DNA from: Acheta domesticus
Taxonomy: Eukaryota; Arthropoda; Insecta; Orthoptera; Gryllidae
Assembly (NCBI GenBank): GCA_031308135.1
Contig: JAHLJT010000631.1
Span: forward strand, 173,435,282 to 173,499,281
Direction: 5' to 3'
Length of the DNA: 64,000 bases
The position numbers were made by a program, and so were the translations under genes. The notes beneath the pieces are model-generated. The model saw only the letters and a program-made list of their open reading frames with translations, had not been told where the DNA came from and made no database searches. Positions 50,620 through 61,370 of this stretch are shown here, in pieces. Positions within the stretch are counted from its first letter, which is position 1. Each line of letters opens with the position of its first letter.

Positions 50620-51555
50620 AATACTCAACGGAAACAAAAGAGGAGGTATTGAAATATTTATTTCATGCAATGGCTCCAATGATTGTGGACCTGGATCTTA
50701 TTTAATACTAAACTACACAACAGTTGACGTCACTGACGGCAGCAAAGATAATATAGGTCCACGCGCTATTATTACGGTATTGATTTGAGCTGATCACAGG
50801 TATTCTGTGTCCAGACCAATCATTGAATAATATCTAGATATTGTTCCATAATGAAGTTATTCTGTGGAATCTTGCTTTTAATTGAATAATCGATTATTGG
50901 AGGCTACAAATAATTTATTTGACCTGGATTAATGGATGGGAATGAAGAATAGTAGAATGAAGTACGCAACTGCAATAGATGCAGAAAATGAATTGAATTC
51001 CATGATTGAACCGATTATCACGTGATTGCGCCAGCCACCAGAGGGGGAAACTTCTCAAATTTGAATGGTCATCGAAGGAAAGGAAAATGAAAATTGATAT
51101 TACTGGACGTAATAATGTCAATCGTTCGAGAATTATCGCTATGCGGGCTATAACAAACTTGTATTCCAAATAATTGTTATTTGTAATACCAATTAATGAT
51201 CTTTCAGGGGCAAACTTTGGAATCAGATTTCTTGCCATAGAAGACTAGCGTGGGCGGTATTCATTTGTACATTTAAGAGCAAGAAACGAAGTGAACTCAA
51301 TGGCATCTAGTGACATTTTTGCCAAACGTGAATATTTTTTGTTAAACGAAACATAATTATTATGTCTCGTAGCATAAAGGCAGTCTTGTTTTAATCCACA
51401 CCTGCCACTCTGAGCAGCACTATTACCTGGAAGAGTGCGATGAAAATGAGGATGCTGACATCGAAAGCGAGGCGCAGAAACGACGAGCCGTCGAGGAAGA
51501 GCATGAAGAAGGGGAAGCGCGGCTCCTCCGCGGCGGATTCTGGGTTCAGCGCCAT
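40776..51555 (-). CDS. dnc: dunce, cAMP-specific 3',5'-cyclic phosphodiesterase (PDE4), super-short isoform, 7 coding exons
   Basis: Hydrolyses cAMP to 5'-AMP and so limits PKA signalling. Coding segments are 51555-51427, 47857-47764, 46931-46624, 44064-43800, 42065-41788, 41388-41206 and 41114-40776, with GT-AG borders throughout. They join in frame to 1596 nt, giving 531 residues. Residues 1-43 are a unique hydrophobic N-terminus, 44 to about 80 are UCR2, and about 110-460 are the PDE catalytic domain. The metal ligands and catalytic residues are all present: H210 (HNSMH), H214, H250 and D251 (HDVDHPG), D368 (HCADLSNP) and the nucleotide-selecting Q419. Each lies exactly 50 residues past its human PDE4D counterpart (H160, H164, H200, D201, D318, Q369), so the family call and splice joins are firm. 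UCR1 was not found, so this is a short form; longer transcripts probably start upstream of the window. The wording of many segments ([25 protein letters not shown]) matches insect dunce. Joining exon 1 to exon 2 is inferred from phase and PDE4 gene structure. Confidence 0.95.
41206..41388 (-). CDS. dnc: dnc exon 6, HCADLSNP motif to invariant glutamine
   Basis: This 183-nt, 61-codon, phase 0/0 exon encodes [32 protein letters not shown] and [16 protein letters not shown]. Asp368 is the fourth direct metal ligand. The last codon, Gln419, is the invariant glutamine that contacts the purine. Splice sites are CCCTAAG|GTG and CAA|GTAAGT. Confidence 0.97.
41788..42065 (-). CDS. dnc: dnc exon 5, catalytic domain middle ([12 protein letters not shown])
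   Basis: This 278-nt exon encodes residues 266-358, including [36 protein letters not shown] and [11 protein letters not shown]. The acceptor follows a pyrimidine-rich tract ending CACACAG, and the donor is CAG|GTGAGT. The sequence is almost identical to known PDE4 enzymes, consistent with strong purifying selection. Confidence 0.97.
42066..43799 (-). other. dnc intron 4, no gene
   Basis: AT-rich apart from a more GC-balanced block at about 42770-43030, which resembles repeat-derived sequence but was not classified. Apart from the tandem duplication given separately, nothing was recognised. Confidence 0.5.
42658..42760. repeat. tandem duplication in dnc intron 4
   Basis: Two 49-bp copies (42658-42706 and 42712-42760), about four mismatches apart, period 54. 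No role apparent. Confidence 0.8.
43800..44064 (-). CDS. dnc: dnc exon 4, catalytic core with HNSMH and HDVDH metal-binding motifs
   Basis: This 265-nt exon encodes residues 178-265 and the first base of Ser266. It begins [11 protein letters not shown] and carries the general acid His210 ([10 protein letters not shown]) and metal ligands His214, His250 and Asp251 ([10 protein letters not shown]). The acceptor is CAG at 44065-44067, and the donor is A|GTAAGT ending at 43800. Confidence 0.97.
44290..44866 (+). repeat. dispersed repeat family R, copy in dnc intron 3
   Basis: Shares ordered blocks with the copies near 16.3, 28.8, 53.6 and 62 kb: an AACTAGTGGT start block, a GAAAATG...GGCTT block, AAAATCAAAATATCC, a CTAGCATTGACYACAGA block, TTTTACCGTAAATCAATTTT and the terminal GGCGAGAAAGTAAAA. 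The short variable part between the last blocks is unexpanded here. The orientation is the same as in the other copies. Confidence 0.7.
45519..46464. mobile_element. non-autonomous hAT-type transposon in dnc intron 3
   Basis: Terminal inverted repeats of about 22 bp, perfect over 20 (left 45521-45540, right 46443-46462), with ends that fit the hAT pattern (outermost bases AAGGG and TAGGG). Both sides carry the same 8-bp duplication ATTATTAC (45511-45518 and 46465-46472), the size made by hAT transposases. The 946-bp body has no transposase frame. It contains a GC-rich stretch with a C10 run near 46099 and another C-run near 46411. Confidence 0.85.
46624..46931 (-). CDS. dnc: dnc exon 3, UCR2 end and start of catalytic domain
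   Basis: This 308-nt exon starts in phase 1 (completing Asp75) and ends in phase 0 with CFQ. It encodes [14 protein letters not shown], a basic linker (AAKKKERR), then [16 protein letters not shown]-like [12 protein letters not shown] and [19 protein letters not shown], the N-terminal helices of the PDE4 catalytic domain. It is markedly more GC-rich than the exons that follow. Confidence 0.95.
47764..47857 (-). CDS. dnc: dnc exon 2, UCR2 ([14 protein letters not shown]...)
   Basis: This 94-nt exon has a CAG acceptor at 47858-47860 and a G|GTAAGT donor after 47764. It encodes [15 protein letters not shown], then [14 protein letters not shown] and the first base of the Asp codon of DKQ. This is upstream conserved region 2 of PDE4, which folds over the active site, restrains activity and mediates dimer contacts. 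It is the first exon shared by all PDE4 forms in mammals. Confidence 0.95.
49150..49380. other. GC-rich block inside the first dnc intron
   Basis: CpG-rich segment in the 3.6-kb intron between dnc exons 1 and 2. Open frames in several directions have no recognisable domain. It could be an alternative promoter, an unannotated exon or a transposon fragment. Just after it, a 12-bp inverted repeat (GAAACGGTATTT) brackets about 49401-49470. Confidence 0.25.
49849..50084. mobile_element. MITE with 17-bp inverted repeats in dnc intron 1
   Basis: AAGGCGGCTCCACACAT at 49849-49865 is repeated inverted at 50068-50084. The subterminal parts also pair loosely (GGCGAG and CTCGCC motifs). No coding content. 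A target duplication could not be identified, so the superfamily is open. Confidence 0.75.
50558..50616. repeat. (AAT)n microsatellite
   Basis: About 20 AAT units in dnc intron 1. It produces artificial poly-Asn and poly-Leu/Ile frames. Confidence 0.95.
51427..51555 (-). CDS. dnc: dnc alternative first coding exon (43 residues, hydrophobic N-terminus)
   Basis: ATG at 51555 in a strong Kozak context (GCCATGG) opens a 43-codon segment ending CAG, followed by a GTAATA donor at 51426. It begins [16 protein letters not shown] and has two hydrophobic stretches, FFMLFL near residues 16-21 and ILIFIALF near 35-42. It ends in phase 0, and the next exon begins in phase 0 with TTC AAA CGT (FKRML), the point at which mammalian super-short PDE4 forms acquire their private N-termini. 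Its role is inferred: membrane or organelle tethering. The frame stays open upstream of the ATG for at least 60 nt, so a longer start is not excluded. It lies at the edge of a CpG island. Confidence 0.8.
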
Positions 51556-52170
51556 GGCGACGGGCCGGGCCGCGACTTGGCTTTGGACAATTTTGCTCCG
51601 GCCGACTCGGCGGGCAGGCGGGCGGGCGGGTCGCAGCCGACCGTTTTGTTCCAGAAAACAGCCGGAATCAGAGGCGGGCGGCGAACATCACGGCTGCGAG
51701 CAAGCGTCTTTCAGCCGGGGGCCGCGGGATCGGGGGGCGGGGGCGGGCGCGGGCGGCTGCTCAGTGGCAGCAGTAGTTCACCATGGAGATCTCCCAGAGC
51801 AGCACCAGGAAGCCCGAGCTGTCGGTGGGCAGGAAGGCCAGAGAGCGGATCGCGCGCGCGCAGAACTGGGCGCGGGTTCCCAGCCAGCCGGCGGCGTCGG
51901 TCGGGCGGCGCTTCTTGCTCGCGCAGGGCGGGGCGGCGAGGCGGGGCAGGAGAGCGCGTTTGGTGTCTGACGCGGCCGCGGCGTCGTCCTCGTTGCCAGC
52001 AAGGGTTGCAGGAAAGTCGGAACACCAGCAGATCATCTTCGGGCGACGCGACAGAGAAGACGAACGCCCCCCTCTGCAGCGCAGAGAAATGCGGATGGGG
52101 AAGCGGAGGCGCGTGCGGGCGCGAGGGCTCGTGTGGAGGGATTCCGCGCGTTCGAGTGGCGTCGGGCGTA
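51480..52170 (-). promoter_or_regulatory. CpG island over dnc exon 1, probable promoter and 5' UTR
   Basis: GC- and CpG-dense block in an otherwise AT-rich region, covering the start of the short dnc exon and extending upstream of it. It has many GGGCGG-type boxes and no TATA box that I can see. Open frames on both strands here are by-products of the composition. The promoter role is inferred from position and composition. Confidence 0.55.
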
Positions 52171-52899
52171 AGATCCGTCGCAACTAATTAACAATCAATC
52201 AACACGAAAACCCTCACTTGCTCGCGTCTGAATACGACGTTACCTAAATGAAAGTTCTGATTGAATTGATAAAACTGCAATGCTAATGCAATGTGCCAAA
52301 AGTCAAACGTTAATCAATTGATATCTTCTCTCTTGCACGTGACTAAGAGATGTGTTATTTATAGGTTGCGAAATGCGAATGAATTACAGCAAAATCGTAA
52401 CCTTGAGTTCCTTCTCAACACTTCTTGATCTATTACACACCTCGTTAAACTCGCGTTTTATCGTTTAAAGTAAACGAACGGGAGAACGGTTTATAAATGT
52501 GGTTAATTGTCTACTACAATGATCAAAATTATTTTATCTTATGTCGATAAACCACGAAAGAGACACACTGTGTTTTATCGATTATCGTAAAGCGATAAGA
52601 AATAATCGAGACGCAACCGATATTTTTCTTATTCAATATCTGAAATCAGTCACTGATTTCTCCAGAAATGAATCCGGAAAGTCACGTAAAAACGAAGCAC
52701 AAGAGTTCAAGGATGCACGAGATCACTCTCCGCTTCCTCTGGCAGGAAACACGGGCAGCCTACGCCCCTGTCACGCGATTATCACAGCTCTGTGCAACAT
52801 TAGGAAGTGTTCGATTTCCAGCAATGTCCCTCACAATAAATCCCAAATAGTCCCATTTTGAACCGTTCGGTGTCACAACATACGAATACGAGACAGTTC

Positions 52900-53240
52900 G
52901 GGGGCTCGAACGGGTTCGAGCGGTAGCCGCCTTTCGCAGCCTGTCAGAGCAGAAGCAGCGGTAGAAGCGATGGCGAGACAGCGACGGGAACTCCGGAAGC
53001 CACGGTAAAGGCGACGGCGCGGCGAGATGCGGCGGCGGCAGGGTTAGCGAGCACAGACGACTTCTGGCACGAACTGAGGCCTCCGCGGGAACGAGAAGCC
53101 GCTATAAAGCCGCCCGGCTTATCTGCGAGACCTCTTGATCTGAGAGGTCGCCGACGGCCATCTGCGACGGCTAAGGCTGCTGCGCAAACAAGGTTCCCCC
53201 TCCCCCACCCTCTCTGCGTAACCCCCCTTGCCCCGCTGCA
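52900..53240. promoter_or_regulatory. GC-rich island upstream of dnc exon 1
   Basis: CpG-rich block about 750 bp upstream of the first island, with no recognised protein. It could be a second promoter, the 5' exon of another transcript, or part of the same regulatory region. Confidence 0.35.
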
Positions 53241-53419
53241 GTCTCCGAAACTTCCATCTCGCAGAACACTCGGCAAACGACGCGAAAAGACGGACAGCGA
53301 TTAACTCCTAGGTCTTCCATGTCTTCCAGAGAATGGCGAAATGGATTAACATCATGAAACATCCCCATCATCAAGACAGGCTTGTGACCTGGGCGGGACT
53401 CTGACAAAGGCGCTTTCAT
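53171..53419 (-). other. open frame at the edge of the GC-rich island, possible exon, unrecognised
   Basis: 82 codons open on the minus strand, containing MMGMFHDVNPFRHSLEDMED. The first part has ordinary AT content and a protein-like composition; the last part is island sequence. I do not recognise it and no clean splice donor stands out. It could be an isoform-specific exon of dnc or a transposon fragment. Confidence 0.15.
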
Positions 53420-53589
53420 CAGGTCGCACCGAACTTCTTCCTTAAAATATTGCTCCTATAATACTTCAGTAGTACTTGAGTACTCGATACAAACAAAATA
53501 GGTACCTGAAAAGCACTTTCAGTGTTTTGTTTAGGCTTCATAGTGAACAATGAAATGTTCTCAAGAAAAACAGTGATCTGAATCAGGAT

Positions 53590-53841
53590 TTGGCTTATCT
53601 TGTCTTCAGACGTCTGTGATAGACAGTTTTACCGTCAATCGATTTTTAGATATTAATGACCCATAAAACATTGATTTCGACTACACAGTGTGTTAAAGGA
53701 AGCAATTTACTATATATTGCAAGAATAATTTATCCCCTTTCTCGTTACCAGGGACTAGCAATAAGTTTTTTTGTCGAAAATTGTCGTTTAACGGAGCACG
53801 ATTTCAACACTTTTTCTTACGAAGTAAGGCGAGAAAGTAAA
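53590..53841 (+). repeat. dispersed repeat family R, 3' fragment
   Basis: Holds only the last quarter of the family: TTTTACCGTCAATCGATTTT, ATTAATGACCCATAAAA, GTTACCAGGGACTAGCAATAAG and the GTAAGGCGAGAAAGTAAAA end. Confidence 0.7.
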
Positions 53842-56430
53842 AACGTACTCACTGTGTAAGGGGTATTTTACAGCAAAAATGTGCGACTTGAATTTGAAAG
53901 GTACTTAGTATACAAATATACTGAATAAAAAGAGACTGAAACCTAATACATGAAAGGCTTAATTTTGGTTCTGATTGTGAATGATATGATGACAGACAAA
54001 ATAACTGTAGCTTTCGAACTCAAGAACAAATGCTTTTTAAGCGTTTTATACAATTTGAGTCTTATTGATAAACAAACGTAATCCGGAATAAGAAGTCAAT
54101 TACCCACATTGTTCCCATAAATTTACCAATTATTTAAAATAAGTAATGAACATTTAATATTTTATACACGTAAATATGTTATGTAACTAATCGATGATCT
54201 GCCTTTATGACAAGTACACGTGTTTCTTTGATAAATTCAATGTATCTCTTTTTAGGACACACGTAAGGAAATCGTCGTAAACACATGATATGAATAATGA
54301 AAATCTGGTTTATGGCAGAGATAACCAGTTTGCACCCAAGTGATACTGGTTTGAAAAGTTCAAGCGCTATCGCTTGTTTATTTTCGACAAGTAAACTAAT
54401 TTATTTTCCCTCCTCTTAGTATGTTACGAATAAAGATATTCCCAATTTTGCCAACGAAGACTGCATTATTTTGAATTATCCTACAAGAAAGTAATTGTTT
54501 TTGAAAGGCTTGGGTTCCAACCCATTACTGTTTTTCACACAGTCGTTTTCCTGAATTTTCTCTAGTACGAATTTTACAAGACAACATAGTTGCGAGTTTC
54601 AGTAGATTCCATTTTTATGATTATGTATATTTTCTACATCGAATAAAAGGATTTCTCTCGGACACGAAATGCTCGTGGGTGAAGAAGGCAATTGCATCAG
54701 GTATCAATTAATATAAAAAAAAATCACGCGTTTATATCAGCGGAACATTAAAGCGATTTAATCTGTCTAGAATGTTTGCTCCATACTGCTCAGGGGTCGT
54801 CCAGTGAAGTGATGTGACCCAGTCAGTTGCCATGGAACGGAGAGGAATTCATTATTACGAACCCCTCGTCATGACACTACTTGGTTTCGTCATTTTATTC
54901 CAAGTCTTGCATAAAATCGTGGATGGCTCGTGAACTTTTGCAAATCTGGCGTAGTCTGTTAATTTCATAGCATCATCCGTGACCATTAATAGAGTTTGCA
55001 AAAAACAGACAGCGCACGTCATTATTGTGATAAAGAAGTCATCGTTCCTCTTGCATCACGTCTTCATCAAAAGTATTTTTACTATGTATTATCCATAGCT
55101 TCCAAAAGTAGCAAAAACGTTTCAATTTATAAAATTATAATACAAGGAACAATTTTTCAAAATATTTTATATTCTTAAGTTCACTTGATCTGACCTTCAA
55201 AACAATAGGGAGAGCCAGAGCAAGATGTCAGCTTGATTCTATTCAAATTTCTACTAAAAAATAAATAATTTAAAGGAAGTTATATTTATCTTCAGAATTA
55301 CGCTTTGTAACTGAATTATACTTGCTACTGCGTAACTGATAGTTTGAACACATCATTTCTCTTTTAGCCAAAATATAGGAAAAACTTGTGGTGTGAAAAT
55401 TGACTCACTTTCTGGAGAAAAGAGGATAAATACAGAACATACAATGTCTTGTACAAACATTAGATCTAATAATATTGCATTTACATTATTTTCTTTATTT
55501 AATACAGAGAACGCTTGAAATTAATGCTTTCTTTAAGTATCAATTCGAATGTTGTAAAATTAAAATCATTTATTGACAGTGTGTTAATTTACCAAGAACA
55601 CGTTAACAACATAGAAACTTTTTTACACTAACTTGAAATGTTAATGAGTCGAATAATAACCAAGGCGTTGTAAATATAAAAAAAACATAAAAAAAGGACT
55701 TTTTTCTTTTCACACTACAAAATACCTCTGCCGTTAGTTATAAATGAACCAAACTTTAGATAAGAAGTCATCTATCTTTTAACACCAAATATTAAAATTA
55801 ATCTACAATTGTTTTTAATACAAGTGTCAAGAAATTCTTTCAAGGACTTGTATGTTAATGAATGTTATCCTAGGCACATGTTTCCTGATTAACACTGTGT
55901 ACATAAGAATTTTAATGAATTTCCCGAGTACAATTCCATTGCCTTACACGTTGGTATCACATGAACATTAATCTTGTATTTATGCAGGATACGAATCTGC
56001 ATAAGTTAGATCAAGTGGCATAAATCATGTTGAACCGAATCTTCTTTTAATGCAATGCGCATAGAACTCCACAGATCACTGCGACATCCCTATTTGAACA
56101 AACAAAGAGTAGATCTACTAGCTATTTACAAAAAAAAAATCTCCAAAAATTTGAAATATTTTGGCAACGTCTGTGAAAGGCTTAAGTTAAGATGGCTTAC
56201 TATTACTTCAGAATATTATGCTATTAATTTAGAAGCGTCTTTTCAGAAATCAACCCTAAATTCACGATGTTTTATGCCGAGAGATTCTGAACTTTGGAAA
56301 AACGTAGTAACTCGAAATAATCTTCGATAAAATAAGACAAGCATTTCTATGGAAAATATTTAGCTGACACTAAATCCCTATGAGTCGCTTTATAGACAAT
56401 GTGAACAAATTATTTAAATAATAATAATAT
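53842..56430. other. AT-rich, no gene seen
   Basis: Upstream of dnc exon 1. No coding exon was recognised, including none for UCR1. Confidence 0.45.
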
Positions 56431-56540
56431 GATCCGATGGCCGAGATCGTTAAGTGCAGAAGCAGTCTCGGACCAAAAGGGTCGCGGATTCGAGTCTCGA
56501 CTCGGACATGGTTGTGTTGTGTGTGTGTCTGTATGTATCA

Positions 56541-56577
<37 letters not shown>

Positions 56578-56671
56578 CCCCTGTAGAAAAAGGAACTTGC
56601 AGCTACCCTTGATAATCCAAGTCTGAGTCCCGGTGGGATGCACGTATCGCGTGGCCGTATGATGGGGTAAT
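56431..56671 (+). mobile_element. SINE-A copy with (CAT)n and TAA-rich tail
   Basis: GGCCGAGATCGTTAAG head, B-box GGATTCGAGTCTCGAC, TG-rich stretch, (CAT)n at 56540-56576 and a body ending GGGG followed by TAA repeats. An AATAATAATAAT stretch immediately upstream is a likely target duplication but is low complexity. Confidence 0.8.
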
Positions 56672-59039
56672 AATAATAAATTATTATTATTATTATTATT
56701 ATGAAACATTTCTTTTCTAATTAGTTTCAAAAATATTTTGTTCAACCATTAGGAATCGTTACTTCATTCTCTTATAAAGGTTTTGTATAATTGAAATTTT
56801 ACTCAACGACGAGATACTTTGCATATTTTTTACTCATAAGAATGGAATATCTATTTGAACTGCTTTTACAAATCCATCATGAGCTTTTAAGTTCCGCTTA
56901 CTTTTTTATCTAAAAGTTACAGATTTATGTTTTCAATTTTGTAATACGCAATGCATCAATAAAAAACGGAGCATCGTCGGCAGTTGTACATTTAACGATG
57001 CCTACCTTCGTATTAGATCTGTTATTAAAATCGATAGTAATGCATCAGTGCGTTCTGAGAAAATGGACGTGATGCAGATGCGAAATTCGCTTTAATTTTT
57101 GGTTTACAAGACTACTTGATTGCGCATATAATTCTGAAGAAGCGGCAGGACAGTTGTGAACATAGATTAAATTTTTGTGGCAACATGTAGTAGAGGTTTA
57201 ATTTGCAAATGAAACCTGAAAGTGCTAGAAAAATAACGACTAAGGTACAAATACGACTTACCAGTAGTAAAGAAAATATATGAAAAATGATTTTTTCTTC
57301 AAATCAAATAACTTCTTCTGAATGTATCTTTTGGAAAAGTTTACATTTTATTTCTTTACTTTGCCTTACCTCGATAATAACACAATTTTCAGGCATATTC
57401 AAAATTGGTGATTAATGAGAATTTAACAACATATTGAAGTGTTCTTTGAAATTCGCGGTATAAACACGAATTATCGCAGCAACCATTATCTTCCATATGG
57501 AGTGACTTGTGAGAGCACTACTCTCGTGTCCGTGAGTCTTACGAAACAATTAGTGCAACAACATTGTTCGGTCTTTTCCGAATAGCAATTTAAAAATGTT
57601 AGTTTTTAATGATTGATTTCTAAATTACCATATATTAATTGAAAATGGTGGCAGATTAGTATCAATTTTCGTATATATTTGATTTTCATCCATAATTTAC
57701 TGCACGTGTGATTACTATTCATTTGCACTGTTCATTAGATTCATTAAGGACAGTAGAAGAACAGAAAACGTACAGTAACAACATTCATGGTCAAAACGCA
57801 GTCTGGCAACAAACACCTCAATGATTACAACTTCTGGAAAAAATGTTAACGATGCTATTCTTTTTGCACGAATATCGAGTAAAAGTATGAAATTAGTTTC
57901 CACGTATATTGTTAATTAACAGAAATTTGGCGAATTTTCTTCTCTAATCCAATAAATAGTTTTGAAAATCAATGACACTATCTCCAAAAAAAACCGAGAG
58001 AAGATTTTCAATATTTTTAAAGTAAACTTCGAAAAGAATAATTACTTTTGAGTTATTTTGAATGCTTTATACTAATTTTATTTCTGTTCTGATTCAGTTT
58101 TCAACAAAACCTTTTAAAGTATTATTTAAATACCATTAAATTAATGAAAATTACATCTATGCACTTAATGCCACATATTCCACCAGAAAAGATTTAAGGT
58201 AAAGTAAGCTGAGAAATGTTTATTGCCTTTCTGTAGGAATGCGAGTTCCGCCTCGTTTTGCCGGGTAAGAAAACGATTTTTTTATTCGAATGGTTATTTC
58301 AATCACCGTCACTGACTGTTCTCCTATCACATCGCCTGCGTCAGATCCCGATAACTCTTACACAAAGCAGTACTGAAACGTCAATGTAGTGGAATGTCGA
58401 TCAGCTTATTCATTAAATTACAGTAATAGACAAAGTAGATAAGGGATTATCCAATTCATCCCCTGAAATGTCAATTTTAAAATAATTGAAATAGATTTTG
58501 AATCTTTATCTACCCAAAATATGTGATTTTAGATGATCCCAACAATTTTGATACCACAATCACTTTTCAATTACAGACCATGTATTGGTTTTCAGAATTC
58601 ATGAATTAAAAAATTAATGGAAACGGACAATTGTCTACGAGTGTTTTTGATATTTCCATTTGTCTTATCTGTTGATCGGCGTGAGTGAAATCCAGAAAGT
58701 CGTATTAATGTGTTACTCGACACTGAACATAAACGTCTCTTCAAGTTTAATTTGAAGTATATACTGTACGTATTGTATTTGAATAACTAAACCCCCTTAT
58801 TGAGCAAACTTTGAAAGCGATTGGCAGGCTGGATATTATCTACGCCTGTTTTCTTGAGCCTTCATTTCGCGAGATGCAAGAGGAGAGGGGATTTACTTAT
58901 TTCGATGGCATTTTGACTATATCAATTCTGTACCTCGTTTTTCGATGTAAAATTGTTCTATTACATGAGGGTGAATATTTCTAGATATCACATTGTATGA
59001 ACAACGATCGTCGCTATAACGTGTTCTTAAATGAACTAA
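56672..59039. other. AT-rich, no gene seen
   Basis: Nothing recognised on either strand. Confidence 0.45.
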
Positions 59040-59470
59040 TGTTGGTGAAGGGGTGGGGGTAAGGGGGGTGAGGAGAAGCGAGTCAGTGGGACGGCCCCCC
59101 CGCGGGGTCCCCGAGGAGCCAGAGAGCGTGCCGCGGGGCACGCTGCATTCGCCAGGGGCATCGCGTTCGCTTCGAGAAACATGATGAACGGCGCGGCGGC
59201 GTGTTGATGACGGATCGCGCGCGTCACACTCGGGTCGCGCCTTCCGATAAGCAGCCGGCAGTGGCGGCGGCGGCGGGGGCTGGGCGGATCGGAGCGGGGC
59301 GGGGTGGGGCGGGGCGGGGCGGGGCGGGGCGGGGCGGGGAGGGGCACGGCGGGGGGCGGGGGCGGGAAGAGGAGGGGAACGGAGGGGGGCAAGGCGCGTG
59401 GGAGCCGAGGACAAAGACAGGCGGGAGGCTTTGTTCCGTTTTCGGGAGAAGGGGCGGGGACAGGGAGAGT
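59040..59470. promoter_or_regulatory. CpG island with (GGGGC)n tract
   Basis: GC-rich block surrounded by AT-rich DNA. It includes a near-perfect GGGGC pentamer array at about 59296-59344, with runs of four G able to form G-quadruplex on the plus strand. Proline/glycine/arginine-rich open frames here are compositional. It may be a promoter; no adjoining coding exon was recognised. Confidence 0.4.
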
Positions 59471-60939
59471 GTCAAGTGCTACCTGTTCGTGCTCGCGTAG
59501 TAGGACGAACTGGTGTAACTTTTTTCACCTCGCTGCCTTACACCAAGTGTTGTTTTCCTAAGAGATTACTATCACTAGGTTTCAATATTTCCGGGGTACC
59601 AATATTCGAGTAGTAGACACAATAATGGCTGTTGACTTCAAACATTTTGTTTTTTTCCTATCTGCACATCGCGTTCCTCCTGGTACGAGAATGCTAAATG
59701 TTATTTTAAAACATAACCTTCGGGTTAGCATTGGCAATTCAAGAACAAGATCTTATATGATTACTAGACAAAATGCTCACCACGGATAGCAAGGTGTACA
59801 ATCGGGTAATTGCATACGTTTCATAATAAAGTGATCATCCTTTATTATGCAAGTGCTACCATAGTTCCAGAGATGGCTCCTAATCCTAGTGAAATGGATT
59901 AAAGTTTTGATTTCTATGAACTCTCTTGCTCATATTATTTCTTACTCCTTGTAACTTGGGAATCCCCTTTTCGCTGCGTAATGGGTATCTTATTGGCCTG
60001 GAGATAGGAAATTAGTAATTCAAAGAAAGTATTATTTTACTAAAAATTCTATGAGAAGAATTTCATAAAGCCAAAGACAACATAAGAATAGAAGAGGCCT
60101 CTTCAGAAATGTTTATTCCACTTCAATTACTCGTTTATTGTTGAGCGACTACCTAATTTTTTCAGTTATTTCTGATAAAAGGGCAGAATAAGTTACCTTC
60201 TAAAATATTTTCACGCCGTTGTACTTTCAAAGAAACATCGTGGTAATAATACTAGCAGAAGAATTTAAATAACAGGTAATGGAAGATGAAGGTATACACG
60301 TGGGAGAAGGCCATTTATGAAACAATAAAGTAAAATTGAAATGTATGACTGGTTTACATACACAGACCCCCCTACGATATTCATGCATTTCCTGACGAAG
60401 GTGGATTTCATAATAAGTTGTCTTTGGATTCCTTCAATATTACTTGTTACTACTTATGTTCATGGGAATCTCCTATACCAAATCAGAATCATGGGCATCA
60501 ACACCAAATTATTTCGGAGACGATTCCGTAGATAGGGTGTAGATTACCGGGCAGTCACCTTCGAAGTATTTGGAACCCAGCGGTGATGCCCATGCTTAGA
60601 TTTATTCAGTTTGCAGAAGGGATTGTAGGTTAAAGATGAGATAAGCCTAGGAAGAAAGTAAACAAAATGTACTTCAATAACTACATTATTTATATTATTT
60701 CGTTGTATTCTTCAAGGAGTATTGATTACTTCTCATCAACATTTTTTCTGTATACTTTTGACTTTTTATTCTTTGTATCCTTATCTACAAGTACGACTTG
60801 CACGTTCAGATTTGCGATAAGCCAGACCACTTGTTGCAACGCAGAAACAATCGTCATTTCTATTTTGTGCCAACAACTGGTGAATAATAATACTCTTTAC
60901 CTGGCATCGGAAGTGGTATTAGCGATGCCCGGCACTTGT
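59471..60939. other. between two CpG islands, no gene seen
   Basis: AT-rich. Could be intron or intergenic. Confidence 0.4.
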
Positions 60940-61370
60940 GACAGATCCTACGTCGCGCCGGCAGGGGGCGGGCGTGCGTGACGAAGCGGAGTCGTGGAGC
61001 GGCGAGGTGGGCGCGGGGGAGGGGAGGCGACGCGGCAGCGTGCACGCTGCGTGATCGCCTCCCCCACCACCGCAAGTGGAAGGGATGGACGAGGAGGGGG
61101 AGTGGGGAACGGGGTGGAGGCGGGGCAAGGGCGCGGCCGCAGGTCGCGGGTGGGTGGGCGGACTGACTGGCTGGCGTCTGCTGTCTCGTCTTGCCAAGAC
61201 TCGAGCCGCCGCCGCCGCCGCCGATGCCGGCGCCCCCGCCGCCGCGTATATCTGCCACCCACCTCCTCTCTCCCACCCCACCCCGCCCCGCCACTCCCGC
61301 CCGCGCTATTGCCCGGCCACCGCCCGACTGGAGCACCGGTTACGTTGCTCTCTTTGGAGTGCGCGATAAG
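60940..61370. promoter_or_regulatory. CpG island with short GCC repeats
   Basis: GC-rich block with a CCG/GCC triplet run near 61206-61250. Frames are open on several strands, as expected from a shortage of AT-containing stop codons. No homology recognised. A promoter for a transcript starting here is possible. Confidence 0.4.

Noticed and set aside
50364..50679. Poly-Leu, poly-Ile and poly-Asn frames
   Set aside because: Produced by the (AAT)n microsatellite.
51440..52191. Plus-strand frames of up to 204 codons
   Set aside because: They overlap the dnc exon and promoter island in antisense; low-complexity Gly/Arg/Ser/Ala composition.
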